Made by a program: the position numbers and the translations under genes. The notes beneath the pieces were generated by a model that made no database searches, had not been told where the DNA came from, and worked only from the letters and a program-made list of their open reading frames with translations. From NCBI RefSeq assembly GCF_954871325.1, contig NC_088776.1, positions 263,671 through 327,670 on the forward strand: a stretch of DNA of 64,000 bases, read 5' to 3'. This document shows, in pieces, positions 37,701-51,482 of the stretch; positions within the stretch are counted from its first letter, which is position 1; each line of letters starts with the position of its first letter. This DNA is from Gordionus sp. m RMFG-2023. Taxonomy: Eukaryota; Nematomorpha; Gordioida; Chordodea; Parachordodidae.

Positions 37701-40700
37701 GGGTAGCATTAAATAGGGAAATTATAAAAGATTTTTTTTTAAAAAAAATCGCCAAAAAATAGATAGATGGATTTACCTGGCAAAAGCTCCTGGCAGTGTC
37801 GAAATCGGCTTTAGCTAAAAAGTGTTTCCAAACATCCCTATTTTCCTTGTGGATCCTGTACTTGAATATCGCTTTGCCGCAAAATACCCACAAACGACTG
37901 TCGTCGGTCTGAGTAGCATCTTCCGTTATTCCTACACAGCCACCGAATTCCTTCAAATAATATTTTTTTTTAAATTATCTGTAATTTAAGTATAAATCTA
38001 ATTTCATTATAAAACAAATTTATAAACATCCTCAAATTAAGAATGAGCAATCTTCCTTCCTTCCTTCCTTCCTTCCTTCCTTCTTTCCTTCCTTCCTTCC
38101 TTATAAATATTAAATAACTTTGGGAAAAGTGTCCTCCAAAATCGTTTGTTGATTCAAGATATTGATAGCCAATAACCTGTTTATTATCGCGATCATTAAA
38201 TTTGAGATTAGTAAAAAGGTAAATGATTTTGAGGAAATGGGAATTCGACGTAATAAAAAAAGAAGCCTATTCATAAATAAAATGTCCACAAGGAAAAAAA
38301 AATTTCCATGATTTATTTTGTTTGATATAAACAAGTTTAATAAAAAAAAATTTTGGACAAAATTTATTAATCTTTATAATCCATATATCAATATGGTAAT
38401 TCGTGTGTCACAATATATAACGCATGTCGTATATTACATATCAATAATGTCAATCATCTTGATAATGTATTGTAAAATATATGACATTTATAACATATCC
38501 CCACACTTATGATTTTACAACTCCTCAATCAGCCGATTTGTAGGTTTCCTAGATCTTTGCGATTTCCGCGTTTAGTTTTTCCATTTCCTTCCACATTTTC
38601 CAAAATCTCAACTATTTCCGACTACCTAATTTCTTTATTTCCTTCCTCTCTCGCCCTCCATTTCTTTAGCTACCTCCCGTTTTCGAAGTTGATTCGCATG
38701 TTTTCGTAACATTCTATCCTTGCCTTCTACCAAATAAAAGTATCTAACAGTTCTGGATTTTATAATTCCTGCTCTCCAACCTGAATTTATTTCGTTATGT
38801 ACCCATACCGGTCGTGCAATCTCGAATTCCCTCATTCGACTGTGTGAATCGTGCGCTGTTTTTTTGTCGTATAAATTAGATCCATCCACCTCATCCCTAA
38901 CATTTGAATGTAACCAGTTTAATCCAGTTTTTATTTTGCCGGCGAGGGTCCAGTTGATTGGTGCTCGCCCATTCTGTATGCTGTCAGAACTTCTCCCATA
39001 GCTTCTTCTGGCTCCCTAATATCTTTCCTAGTGGCAAAATATCGGCTCTTAAGTGTTCGTATTGTTCTTTCAGCTAACCCATTCGTTTTGGGATGGTAAG
39101 GTGTTGAATGTATTAATGAAATTCCCTCAAAATAAACTGCGAACCATTATCTTTTTTGGCGTTCCAAAACGTGAGGCCCATTTTCTTAGAGCCCTATCAT
39201 AGACGTGGTCTCTATCATCAACTCGACCTCAACCCATATAGAATGTGCATCAACTCCTACTAATCTTGGATACGAATCAAGAGGTTCCGCGAAATCCAAA
39301 TGAATGCGTTCCCATGGCATATTAGAGATGTTCCGCGAATATAAAGGAACCTCCATCATATTCGACCGGTTACTTTGACATGGTTTACATTGACGAACAT
39401 GTTGTTCAACGTCTTTATCGCAATTAGGCCACCAACAATAGATTCTAAAGATTGATTTCATAGCATTTATTCCTGGATGCCCTCTGTGTATAATAGTTAA
39501 TATCGATTTCCTCAAGGCGGTTGGAATTACCAACTCTCGATTCCATTCAATGACATCACGATCTACTGACAATTCCTCTCTACGATTATAAACAAACTAA
39601 CACTGCATCATTTTTCGCATCAAACCCCACCCATCCATCCTCGCTCAATGTTTTTGATTACTCTTTTAAGCAATCTATCATTCCTTGTTTCTTCCTGGAG
39701 TTCAACTTGACCAATATTTATAGCTCTGATTTTTAATGAATCTTTTGGATCGTTATTTGACTCTATACCTTCTACTGGCAGTCTAGATAATGTATCAGCT
39801 ACTATATTCTCTTTTTCCTGGACGATACTTAACATCAAAATCATATGAGGACATTTTAAATGCCCAGCGCTATTTTTGGTAGTTCCCGTTTATCGCCAAA
39901 TAATTTTTCTAAAGGTGTGCGATCTGTTCGCGATATAAAATTTCGTCCAAAAATGAAAGTATGAAATTTTTCCATTCCAAACAAAAACACTCGTGCCTCC
40001 TTTCCTATTGTTGTCCGCGTATAAAATGTCGAACAACATGCTCGAAATATTTCTGCGAACAAAATCGTCTTAGATTAAGTCAAATTCGGCCATTTTTTTG
40101 AATTATTATGTCTTTGTCAATCACATATAATAACACCTAGACTTACGATGCATTTCATTGGCAGCGTACATCGAATGAAAACAGCTGGGGACGCCATTTT
40201 GATTACTCATATCATAATTTAAAAATTTTTTAACGAGAGGCCAATTTACTTCCTATGTTTGAGGCAAACTTTATTAAAGAATTGCCTGATTCATCGAGAT
40301 GATAAGGAATACGAGTCATCAATTTAATAGTAGAACGTGAGAATAATTACTATATTATGGGTTACCAAAATGAACGACACTTTCAAATGCATTATTATGA
40401 ATTCATTGACATTCTAGGTATTATTATAATGTCATAAACATACAAAATCATCTGTATAAACTGGGCCAAAAAAAATTTTTCTTAAAATTTCTACTAAGGG
40501 GGAGGGGGGGGGGCAGATCGACTTCTAATCCTTATTTCTAGGAAATCTCACTTCAGCCTTACGTTAAAAAAAAATTTTGAATAGTTCTTACAATTTTTAA
40601 CCAGAGGGGTAAGGACTAGGTTTAAAAACATTTTTTTTTAAATATTCAAAAAAAACAAACCTAAAAAATCGGCTATAATAAATAAAACATAACTATTAAA

Positions 40701-43700
40701 AGATAAAATAAAATAATATGTTTAACCTCTCTGGGTATAGAATGAGAAGGTGAAAAGATGTCATGACCGCACCGAGAAAGGTAGTTTCACTTTTGAGCGG
40801 GTACGGTAATAATCGAGTCTCGCTTATGACCGAATCCTCTTTTTTGCGAAAAGTGCAATCGATTTTGCCCAAAAATATTCCGGAACCTTAGAGTTTATTA
40901 TAAAATAATAAATGCATACAAATCTAAATATTCTTAGAAATTCCGAATTGAGCATAAGCTTATATAACGTCATTTTTACCTTCTAAAAGTATCGCGGTTA
41001 CCTCGAATTGTATCGTTTTCAAAACACATTTTTACCTTCTAAAAGTATCACGGTTACCTCGAATTGTATCGTTTTTAAAAAACGCATTTTTATCTTATAA
41101 AAGTATCACGGTTACCTCGAATTGTATCGTTTTCAAAACGCGTCATTTTAAACTTGAAGTACGCCATTTAAAATGGGTATTACAAGCTTAAACGACGATT
41201 TACAAATGTAAAAATACTGTATTATAATAACCCATAAATACCTGAGAACCAAGCAATATTTTGCGGAAATTGATCGCTAGACCTGTAATTAAAGACCAGT
41301 CGACTGCAGCTAAGGTTACCCGGCAACTCGTGAAATCTTTCTTTTATAATTTTTTTTTGTTTGTTTTTAAAAAAACGATAAATTAAAATATAAGCGTCGT
41401 TTTTGAAACTCAGAATTTTGTTCCTTAAGTAAAGATGTATTTTTATTCGAAATTACCAATATTTTCGGCAGAATAACAAATTTAGCCGCAGTATTTTATT
41501 TAATATTACAAGGTATAAATAGTAATGTCAGTATCTTGAGAGGTTCAATATAGTACATCTTTTAGGTAATTTAAATAGATCCCCCCCCCAAAAAAAAAAA
41601 TTTTTAAGAATGGCTGACTCACTGCTTTAGCCAGGAAAAAATATAGCCTAAACATCGAGATCAGATACAGCTATACCTAAAACGAATTATTTGTTATTCG
41701 ATATTCGATTCGATTCGTATTTTACGAATAGCACAATTGTTCGATTCGAAAATTCGAATCGAATTCGAATAAGGAAAATATATTATTCGTCGAATAATTT
41801 TTTTCGATTAAGATAATTTATATTAATAAATATCGAAAAATGATCATATATTATTAGTAGGAATTATTTGCAATTATTTCTATTTGATAATATTTCCTAG
41901 TGGAATAATGAAGAAACATTTTATATTCCTAAATGTTGTTAACGGCTGTTTTTATTCGAATAATTCATAATACAAAATTAACTTCCGAAAATTGTTTTAT
42001 GATGGACGAAGAAAGTGTTTATTCTTATATGTAATTTATAACACATATACAATTATAAATAAGAGAGTTGTTAAAAGATACTTTTTAAATGGATCTAGAT
42101 ACAGATACATCGTCTAAAATAATATCTAGATACCGATATCTTAATCAAAAATCTATCTAGATACAGATACCACATTTTTATATCTAGATACAGGATTAAC
42201 AACTCTGATAAATAACTAGTAGCTATCCCGTCAAGAATGACGGGCGAACCAGATATTTCTCCTTTGTTTGATGATATAGAAATCATAACATTTGACTTTT
42301 CGCAAAAACTTTGTGTTTAAAAAATTTGTTGTTGGTATATTTGTCTTCATTATATTGATTTTTCTACATTATATATAAATATACTATATGTGTATGCTTC
42401 TATATTATCTCACCAATAAAATTTGTTTGTCTTTTATCCCATAGTTAAATTTTACAAAATAAATTTAATATGCTATACTTTTAAATTTTCGAATTGAATC
42501 GAATAATCATTATATTATTATTCGTACGAATACGAATAATATAATTATTTGACTCGATCCGTATTTTTGTAGGTCTAGATCGAGCTAATGAATGTCCAAA
42601 CCTTTCGCGACATTTACGAGCAAATCTCCCGAGCTTTGATAAAATATTGAGTGCGGTTTATCTCCCGGGTTTTGATAAAATATTGAGTGCGGTTTTTAAA
42701 GAAATCGGTTCGAACGGAAGGATCACGCATCCGCTAGTGGACGATTAGTGTCACTAAAAAACCACGACGACTAAAATTTTAGCCCAATCATAATAAAGGT
42801 CCAAACTTTTCAGCCAATCCGTGAGCAGAATACCCGCTAAAATCTTAATAATCGCGGGCCTTTAAACAAATGGTCGCGTGACCCATGAATCTTCAAAAAA
42901 AAAATTGAAGTTATAGCGGAGGGTTTTGAAAATAATTTTTTTTTGCTTTAAATCAAAATGAAATCTCTTGAAAATTTTGGTTAATTGGTTTAAAAACGAA
43001 TATTAGCTTCCATTCCGAATGAATATAGATGTTACATTTCGGATGTGAAAAGAAAAGTTAAATATTCTTTTCCCCACAATGATAGATTATCTTTATTTAT
43101 TTATTTCTTTCTTTCTTTCTAATTTGACCCAAAACAATTGTACTAATGTGCGAGTTCGTTCCATTTTGGTATTCTAGATATGGTTACTGAGAAATGTTGG
43201 GTAAGAAATAAGTATTTGACCAACAATGATCCAGGATCACTACAATGCTTTACATTATAGTTTGTATAAAATTTGTAAGTTGCAAGTCACTAACATTAGC
43301 CGTCAAATTAGAAGCAATTATTGTCAGTGGTAACTGGCCATGTATAATAGGGTTAGGTTATCCAATGTGATAGCTAGTGTTGTTAAATCACATAATTTTA
43401 GTAGAGCCAAGTTTTAATCCTAAGAAAATTCTATATTAGAGTTGGCAAAAGTTGCATTTATTATTACAATAACGAATTATTAGTTGCAACATTTCCCAGT
43501 GGATCCCGTCCGAGGATAATCCAGCGAACCCTCACGCACCTGGATGGCCCAACGGGAGCATTTAGATCTATTCGGCGACCAGATTCTATCAGGGCAAATA
43601 ACTCTACAACAACAAGAAACTTCCCTGTTCGGTAAAGAATCATCAATCAACACACCGTCTATCATATCCAACCTACCAAGTATGGAAACCACAACATCTT

Positions 43701-46700
43701 ACCATTGGGACGATATCTCAATCAACTCTCAAGATCTCACCAATTAATCAAAATTTCAAAACAATAAATAAACAGCAGAACGAATCTTCCCTACAATATT
43801 TATTTATATAAATACTTCATTATAACTGTTTATAAGCTTTATTGTTTTTCTTATATTGAAAATTTTGATTAATAAAGCCACAGGGATGCCAAAGCCATAA
43901 AGGCCTAGGCATCCAGTTACATCCCACTATTCGCAATTAGGGAGATGTAACGGCGAAGCCAATACTAACCCTTAGTGAAGCCAATGCATGAGCTCCTGTA
44001 TGACTGGATGTAGTGCCTAAAACTGCTATTCTAATTTGTACACTGCAATAGGGACTTGGTGATTTTACCAAAAAAATGAGAATTTATTGGTATGAGTTGT
44101 CATAATAAATTTTGAGTATCTATTTATACGGCAAAATGATTCATTACATTATTTATAATCGAATAAATGTTTTTATAGCAATAATCGCCACCTCGCGGAT
44201 AAAATAATATTAAATTATAATATTCTATTTTTTTTTATATTCTAAATTTAATTTTAAAATATAACTAACTTTTATAATAAAATAATACTAACTTTTATAA
44301 TATTAACTCTAAAATAACTCTATATTTAATATTTATTATTTTCTATATAATCTCTCCGATTAAATATATTCTATTTGGTATTTCTTTTTTTTAATAAATT
44401 TTAGGTATTTCTTTATTGTATAAATCTAAGTATTTAATTATAAATTTTGTATCTATCAAATTCTAATATTTTTTCATAAAAAATAATCATAAATTTTTAT
44501 AATAATTATAAATGTCTATTAAAAAATTCTTTCTTTGTTTTCACAAATATTATATTCATCCGCGTTAATTATTTTTTTTTAAATCAATATAAACAAAATC
44601 AATATTTTTCATGTTTATAAATATATATTTTTAATGATTGACATTTATCATTTAATAATAATAGTTTAAATATATATATATATATATAGTATTCATATAT
44701 TAATGAAATATATATCAAATTTAGTATTGACAAGTTTAACTTATACAATGGGTGTAAAGGGGGATCGTTAGTTTTACTTTCGCGTTTAGTTCTTCGCAAT
44801 TCACTTCCGTGGGAGTATGTTCTAGGTGTTTTAAGTTCGTATGAGCAGCGTCTACATGACAGGATATTCACTGGGTGCAAACCCCATTGAAAAATATATA
44901 TCTATCCCCCTAAAAAAATTACGACGCCTTCGGTGACGTTGTTGTTTTATAACTAAATATAAATGTTTAAATATGCTATTTTTGTTAAACGATTGCCACA
45001 TGTTTATTATAATATACTTGAATCAACATTTATAGAAATAGTAATATTTCGAAAACAGGGAATTATAAAGAATGATTATTGATCGAAATTTAAAGAAATA
45101 TAATATTATAATTGTTACATAATATTTTTTTAATACTGTACATATTTATAATATGACATTATAAATAAATGTGCAGCAAAAGGCTACGTATAAATGACTA
45201 ATAAGGGACTAGTATATCAAAATATATTAATAGTCTTAATTTTATAAATTTATTAAAATATTTAAAAAAAGTAAATGATAATGAAAAATTCCTAAATTTA
45301 TTTGTTTGATATGAAAAATATGTATTAGGCGATTTAAAGATTAGGTAGTCTTTTTGAGGTTAGTACAAATATCTTCCGTTTTAAATGTATCAAGTATATC
45401 AATTTCACTCTATATTAATTATAAATTTTCTAAAAAAGCATCAGAAATTTTATTTCTTATAGGTGTTTTAACAATTTTAACTTTACTCATAGCTCTTTCA
45501 GCAGAGCATGAGGTAGTTGGCAGAGTTATAAGATGTTTATATAATGTTTTTAAAGAAGGAAAAGAACTCAATTTTATTAGTAAATAAATGAATAGTTGAG
45601 CCATCTTTTTTTATTGGTAACTTTTACGTTTTCATCTATAAATATATTAAAATTAAGTTATAATATAATTATTTACTTTCATCATATAAGGCATCATTTT
45701 TTTCTAATATTCATTAGATCATTACTATAAATAATTGATGAGGAATTTAAGTATAGTGGTCCGAAATTAGAAAAATTCATCAACAATCTTCTCTGCATCA
45801 AAACCATATAAATAAACTATTTCAGATATTTGGGAAATTTCTATAATTTCATTCTCTACTAATCCAGCAGGAGTGAATATAAAAATCTGATTCAAAAAAT
45901 TTAAGTGTTTAATGATCATATTAATTACTGGGTAAAAATTTCCATTTTTATTATCTAAAAAATTAAATATTATTTTTAAAATAAACATTTTTTAACTTCT
46001 CTTTTTGTTGTTCCATAAAATTATTAAACTCTGTTTGATCCAGCTTAAATAATGATTTTATATTATAAATATATCTTATAATATTATTATCGTTCATAAA
46101 GGATTTAACATCTTTATGTAATTTAGAGAAAATATTATCACCATTTGCTTAATTAAAAAAATATAATTAAACATATAGATAATAATTTACCCCTCAATCT
46201 TTGGAATTTATTTTTGGTATGTTGAATTAATTTATTCACCATGGCTAAATCATTTCTTAATAGCCTGCATTTCGATACAGGTTTCATGTGTACATTTTAG
46301 GATTATTCTCAAAATAAATAAACTTAAAATAAAATCAATTTGTTTTATTCTTGATAACAATCCTTCGACACCTGAAGATGTGATTGGATCATCAGATTTG
46401 CTAAGTTCATTTAAAGAGGCTATATTATATTCATAAATATTTAAAAAAAAATTCTAATGCTTTGAAGGATGAGGCCCAATTTCTGAAAATAAATAAATTT
46501 CTTAGAAAAATTATATTTATTTACCTTGTAGTATTTTTTATTCTTTTGAGAGATTTCTTGGTTTTTTGCATCTGAAATTTCACAAAAACACCCTGGCGTT
46601 TACTCCATTCATGAAATTATAAAGCTCATATAAAATTCCCATTGTTTTTTTTAATTTCGTTTCCATATCCACAAATACGAATAACAATTAAATTTAGTTA

Positions 46701-49700
46701 GAAAAATTATATTTATTTACCTTGTAGTATTTTTTAATCTTTAAGAGATTTCTTGGTTTTTTGTATCTGAAATTTCACAAAAACACCCTGGCGTTTAACT
46801 CCACTCATGAAATTATAAAGCACATCTAAAATTCCCATTGTTTTCTTTAATTTCGTTTCCATATCCACAAATACGAATAACAATTAAATTTAGTTAGAAA
46901 AATTATATTCATTTACCGTGTTGTATTTTTTATTCTTTTTAGAGATTTTTTGGACTTTTGCATCTGGAATTTCATAAAAACCCCTTGACGTTTAACTCCA
47001 TTCATAAAATTATAGAGTTCGTCTAAGATTCCCATCGAGTTTTTAATTTCATTTCTATGAGCACATATACGAATAACAATTAAATTTAGTCTATGTGCAT
47101 GGCACCACACATATATCGCTTTAGGAACCTCTTTTAATATTAGAGCTTGTACTCTCTTATTAGCACCTCTCATATTACTGGCACCATCCATACTTTGCCC
47201 AATCAGGTATTCCAGTGGAAGGTGTAATGTTTTTAATTTAGATAGAACATTATTTTTAATATTTTCTCCTGTTGTATCAGAAGTTGTAAAAAATATTGCT
47301 TCTTGGGGTAGCAACTCTACTGGTGGTAATTTTCCAAGACTTATAACTTTGATCTCAAAGAATGTCTCAGTATTAAGGGCATATCTAGAGAAAAATCGTA
47401 CTTAACGTGCAAATAATGGCAATAAAATATTGAGGCCACATATAAACTTCATATCCTCTGGCCATGTAAAAAAATTAGCTGTGAGATAATGAAAATAAAA
47501 ATATTTATTGAATCAAATAGTTAAGCAAATTATGTCAAATTGTGCCTTTCGTTTAATATTAGATGGTGCATTTGATATTTCAAAAAAAGAATGTGTTGCC
47601 TTAATTATAAGGTATATTCAAGATTATCCACATCCAGTGGAAAGAATTATTAATATTTTTACAACCTCTGATACAACCGGAGAAAATATTAAAAATAATG
47701 TTTTGTCTAAGTTAAAAGCATTACATCTTCCACTAAAATACCTCATTGGTCAAAGTATGGATGGCGCCAATAATATGAGAGGTGTTAATAAGGGAAGTAC
47801 AGGCTCTAATATTAAAAGAGGCTCCTAAAGCAATTTATGTGTGGTGACATGCTCATAGACTTAATAATTGTTATTCGTATATGTGCTCATGGAAATTAAA
47901 TTAAAAACTCGATGGGAATTTTAGACGAACTCTATAATTTTATGAATGGAGTTAAACGTCAAGGGATTTTATGAAATTCCAGATGCAAAAGTCCAAAAAA
48001 TCTCTAAAAAGAATAAAAAATACAACACGGTAAATGAATATAATTTTTCTAACTAAATTTAATTGTTATTCGTATTTGTGGATATGGAAACGAAATTAAA
48101 AAAACAATGGGAATTTTAGATGAGCTTTATAATTTCATGAATGGAGTTAAACGCCAGGGTGTTTTTGTGAAATTTCAGATGCAAAAAACCAAGAAATCTC
48201 TCAAAAGATTAAAAATTACTACAAGGTAAATAAATATAATTTTTCTAAGAAATTTATTTATTTTCAGAAATTGGGCCTCATCCTTCAAACCATTAGAATT
48301 TTTTTTAAACATTTATGAATATAAAATAGCTTGTTTAAATGAACTTAGCAATTCTGATGATCCAATCACATGTTCAGGTGCTGAAGGATTGTTATCAAGA
48401 ATAAAACAATTTGAATTTATTTTAAGTTTATTTATTTTGAGAATAATCCTAAAATGTACACTGAAACCTGTATTGAAATGCAGGCTATTGGAAATGATTT
48501 AGCCATGGTGAATAAATTAATTCAACATACCAAAAATAAATTCCAAAGATTTATTTTTTTAATTAAGCAAATGGTGATAATATATTCTCTAATTACATAA
48601 AGATGTTAAATCCTTTATGGATGATAATAATATTATAACAGATATTTATAATATAAAATGATTATTTAAGCTGGATCAAACAGAGTTTGATATTTGTATG
48701 GAACAACAAAAAGAGAAGTAAAAAAATGTTTATTTTAAAAATAATATTTAATTTTTTAGATATAAAAATGAAAATTTTTACCCAGTAATTAATATGATCA
48801 TTAAACACTTAAATGAAAGATTTGATTATCAATCATTAAATTTTTTGAATCAGATTTCTATTTTCACTCCTGCTGGATTAGTAGAGAATGCAATTATAGA
48901 AATTTCCCAAATATCTGAAATAGTTTCTTTATATGGTTTTGATGCAGAGAAGATTGTTGATGAATTTTTCTAATTTCAGACCACTATACTTAAATTCCTC
49001 ATCAATTATTTATAATAATGATCTAATGAATATTAGAAAAAAATGATGCCTTATATGATGAAAGTAAATAATTATATTATAACTTAATTTTAATATATTT
49101 ATAGACGAAAACGTGAAATATACTAAAGTTACCAATACAATAAGATGGTTCAACTATTCATTTATTCTACCATGTCGATTACTAATAAAATTGAGTTCCT
49201 TTCCTTCTTTAAAAACATTATATAAACATCTTATAACTCTACCAACTACCTCATGCTCTGCTGAAAGAGCTATGAGTAAAGTTAAAATTGTTAAAACGCG
49301 TATAAGATATTATATTTATTATTAATATCAAGTGAAATTGATATACTTGATACATTTAAAACAGAAGATATTATAACAGATTTTGCAATAACCTCAAAAA
49401 GACTATATCTTTTAATCGCCTTATCCATATTTTTTATATCAAACAAATAAATTTAGGAATTTGTCATTATAATTTACTTTTTTTAAATATTTTAATAAAT
49501 TTATAAAATTAAGACTATTAATATATTTTGTTTACTTGTCCCTTATTAGTTATCATAATTTAATTTTTTTTTATATTTTAATAAATATATAAAATTAAGA
49601 CATTTCGTGGACTTCTAATGTACGCTATCTCTAACCGACTAGGTAAAATTTAATGACCTTATTAAACTACCACAAAAACCACTTTTAGAAGATCCGGTTT

Positions 49701-51168
49701 TTTTCGAGTTTTCATTTTTATTTTTTTTACCGACGAGTAGACCCAATGACGTATAATATATAACGAAACGCAGACGACGATTGGGAGACGCTAACTGCGG
49801 ACATAAAGGAAACGGCGATTCAGATTGTAGGACAGACCAATAGAGGCAAAGCTTTGAACGGCGATTCTAGATTGTAGGACAGACCAATAGAGGCAAAGCT
49901 TTGAACGGCGATTCAGATTGTAGGACAGACCAATAGAGGCAAAGCTTTGAACGGCGATTCAGATTGTAGGACAGACCAATAGAGGCAAAGCTTTGAACGG
50001 CGATTCAGATTGTAGGACAGACCAATAGAGGCAAAGCTTTGAACGGCGATTCAGATTGTAGGACAGACCAATAGAGGCAAAGCTTTGAATAGGGAACTAT
50101 GGTGGTGGGATCAATCGGTTAGGGATTTCATCGAAAGAAAGAAAATTCTATATAGACGGTGGCATAAATCTGTCGAAGGATTATCATGAATATAGGGAGG
50201 CGAAGAGAGCAGGCAAGAAGGCCGTTGAGCGAAGAATGCTGCGTACACCGAGATGGCAAACAAACTGGATCATAAAGGGGGCGACAGGTTTATGTACAAA
50301 TTGGCCAAGATAAGGGAGAAGAAAAGTCGAGATGTCGGAGTGCTTAAAATAATCAAAAATGAGGAGAGTCAAACCTTATTCAAGCCGAAGGGAGTGATGG
50401 AAAGGTGGAAAGGATATTTCGAGGAACTTATGAATATTGCTAATGACAAAGATTTCCTTCCCCATATTGAGCCAAACATAAGTATGGTCGAACACTTTCG
50501 GGAGGATGAAGTTAGGAGGCAAATGAACAAGATGCAAAAAGGAAAAGCTAATGGCCCAGATGGAATTCCTATGGAAGCATGGGTCGGATGCCGAGAAGAA
50601 GGAGTCACGGCCATGACGAACCTTTATAACAAGATATTGGGAGAAGAACGAATTCCTAATCAATGGAGAGCAAGCACGATTATGCCCCTTATTCAAAGGC
50701 AAAGGAGACCCTCGGGAGTGTGGTAATTACAGAGGTATCAAGCTAACTTGCCACATCCTGAAATTTATGGAAAGGATCTTAGTAAGAAAGCTGAAGAAAG
50801 AGGTGGAAATAACACTATATATTTTCAGCAAAACGTTTTTTTTGCATTAAATTATCATAATAATAAAAAAAAATCTTTAATACATTCACTTATTCAAATT
50901 TAACATTGCAAGAACCGGGTACCTTTACAATTATATTTATTTTTATTATTCAAATTCTGTAGCCACGTATACAACATTATGCACAACAATATATCGTCTG
51001 TCTAGAATTGGAGTGCTCCACTTTGCGCAAATGTTTAAAAATGATAAAATCAACAATTAAAGTTTAAAAAATATGATATAGGAAAAAGTTATTGAATCAA
51101 TTTTGACAAATAACTATGGCAAAAATTAATATTTTTTTTAATCTAGTTTTTTCTTTATATACTTCTCT

Positions 51169-51220
<52 letters not shown>

Positions 51221-51451
51221 TATATATATATTGGGAATAAATAAGTTATTATCCACTTCTAACTCAAAAAAATTTTGAAAATGTCGAGTTGAGCACTCCA
51301 ATTCTAGACCGACAACACATGTTACGAACATTTCTTATTCACCACCATTTATCAATATGGCCGACAGGAAATGCAAATTTTTTTTCAATCATACAATCGT
51401 TATTCATATCAAAAATCCTTTTTTTAAAATATATACAGCAATTGTAAATGT

Positions 51452-51482
<31 letters not shown>

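Noticed and set aside
49811-50086. CRISPR-like regular repeats
   Set aside because: The 46-bp units are directly adjacent with no spacers and encode part of a LINE protein; this is a minisatellite in an animal genome.
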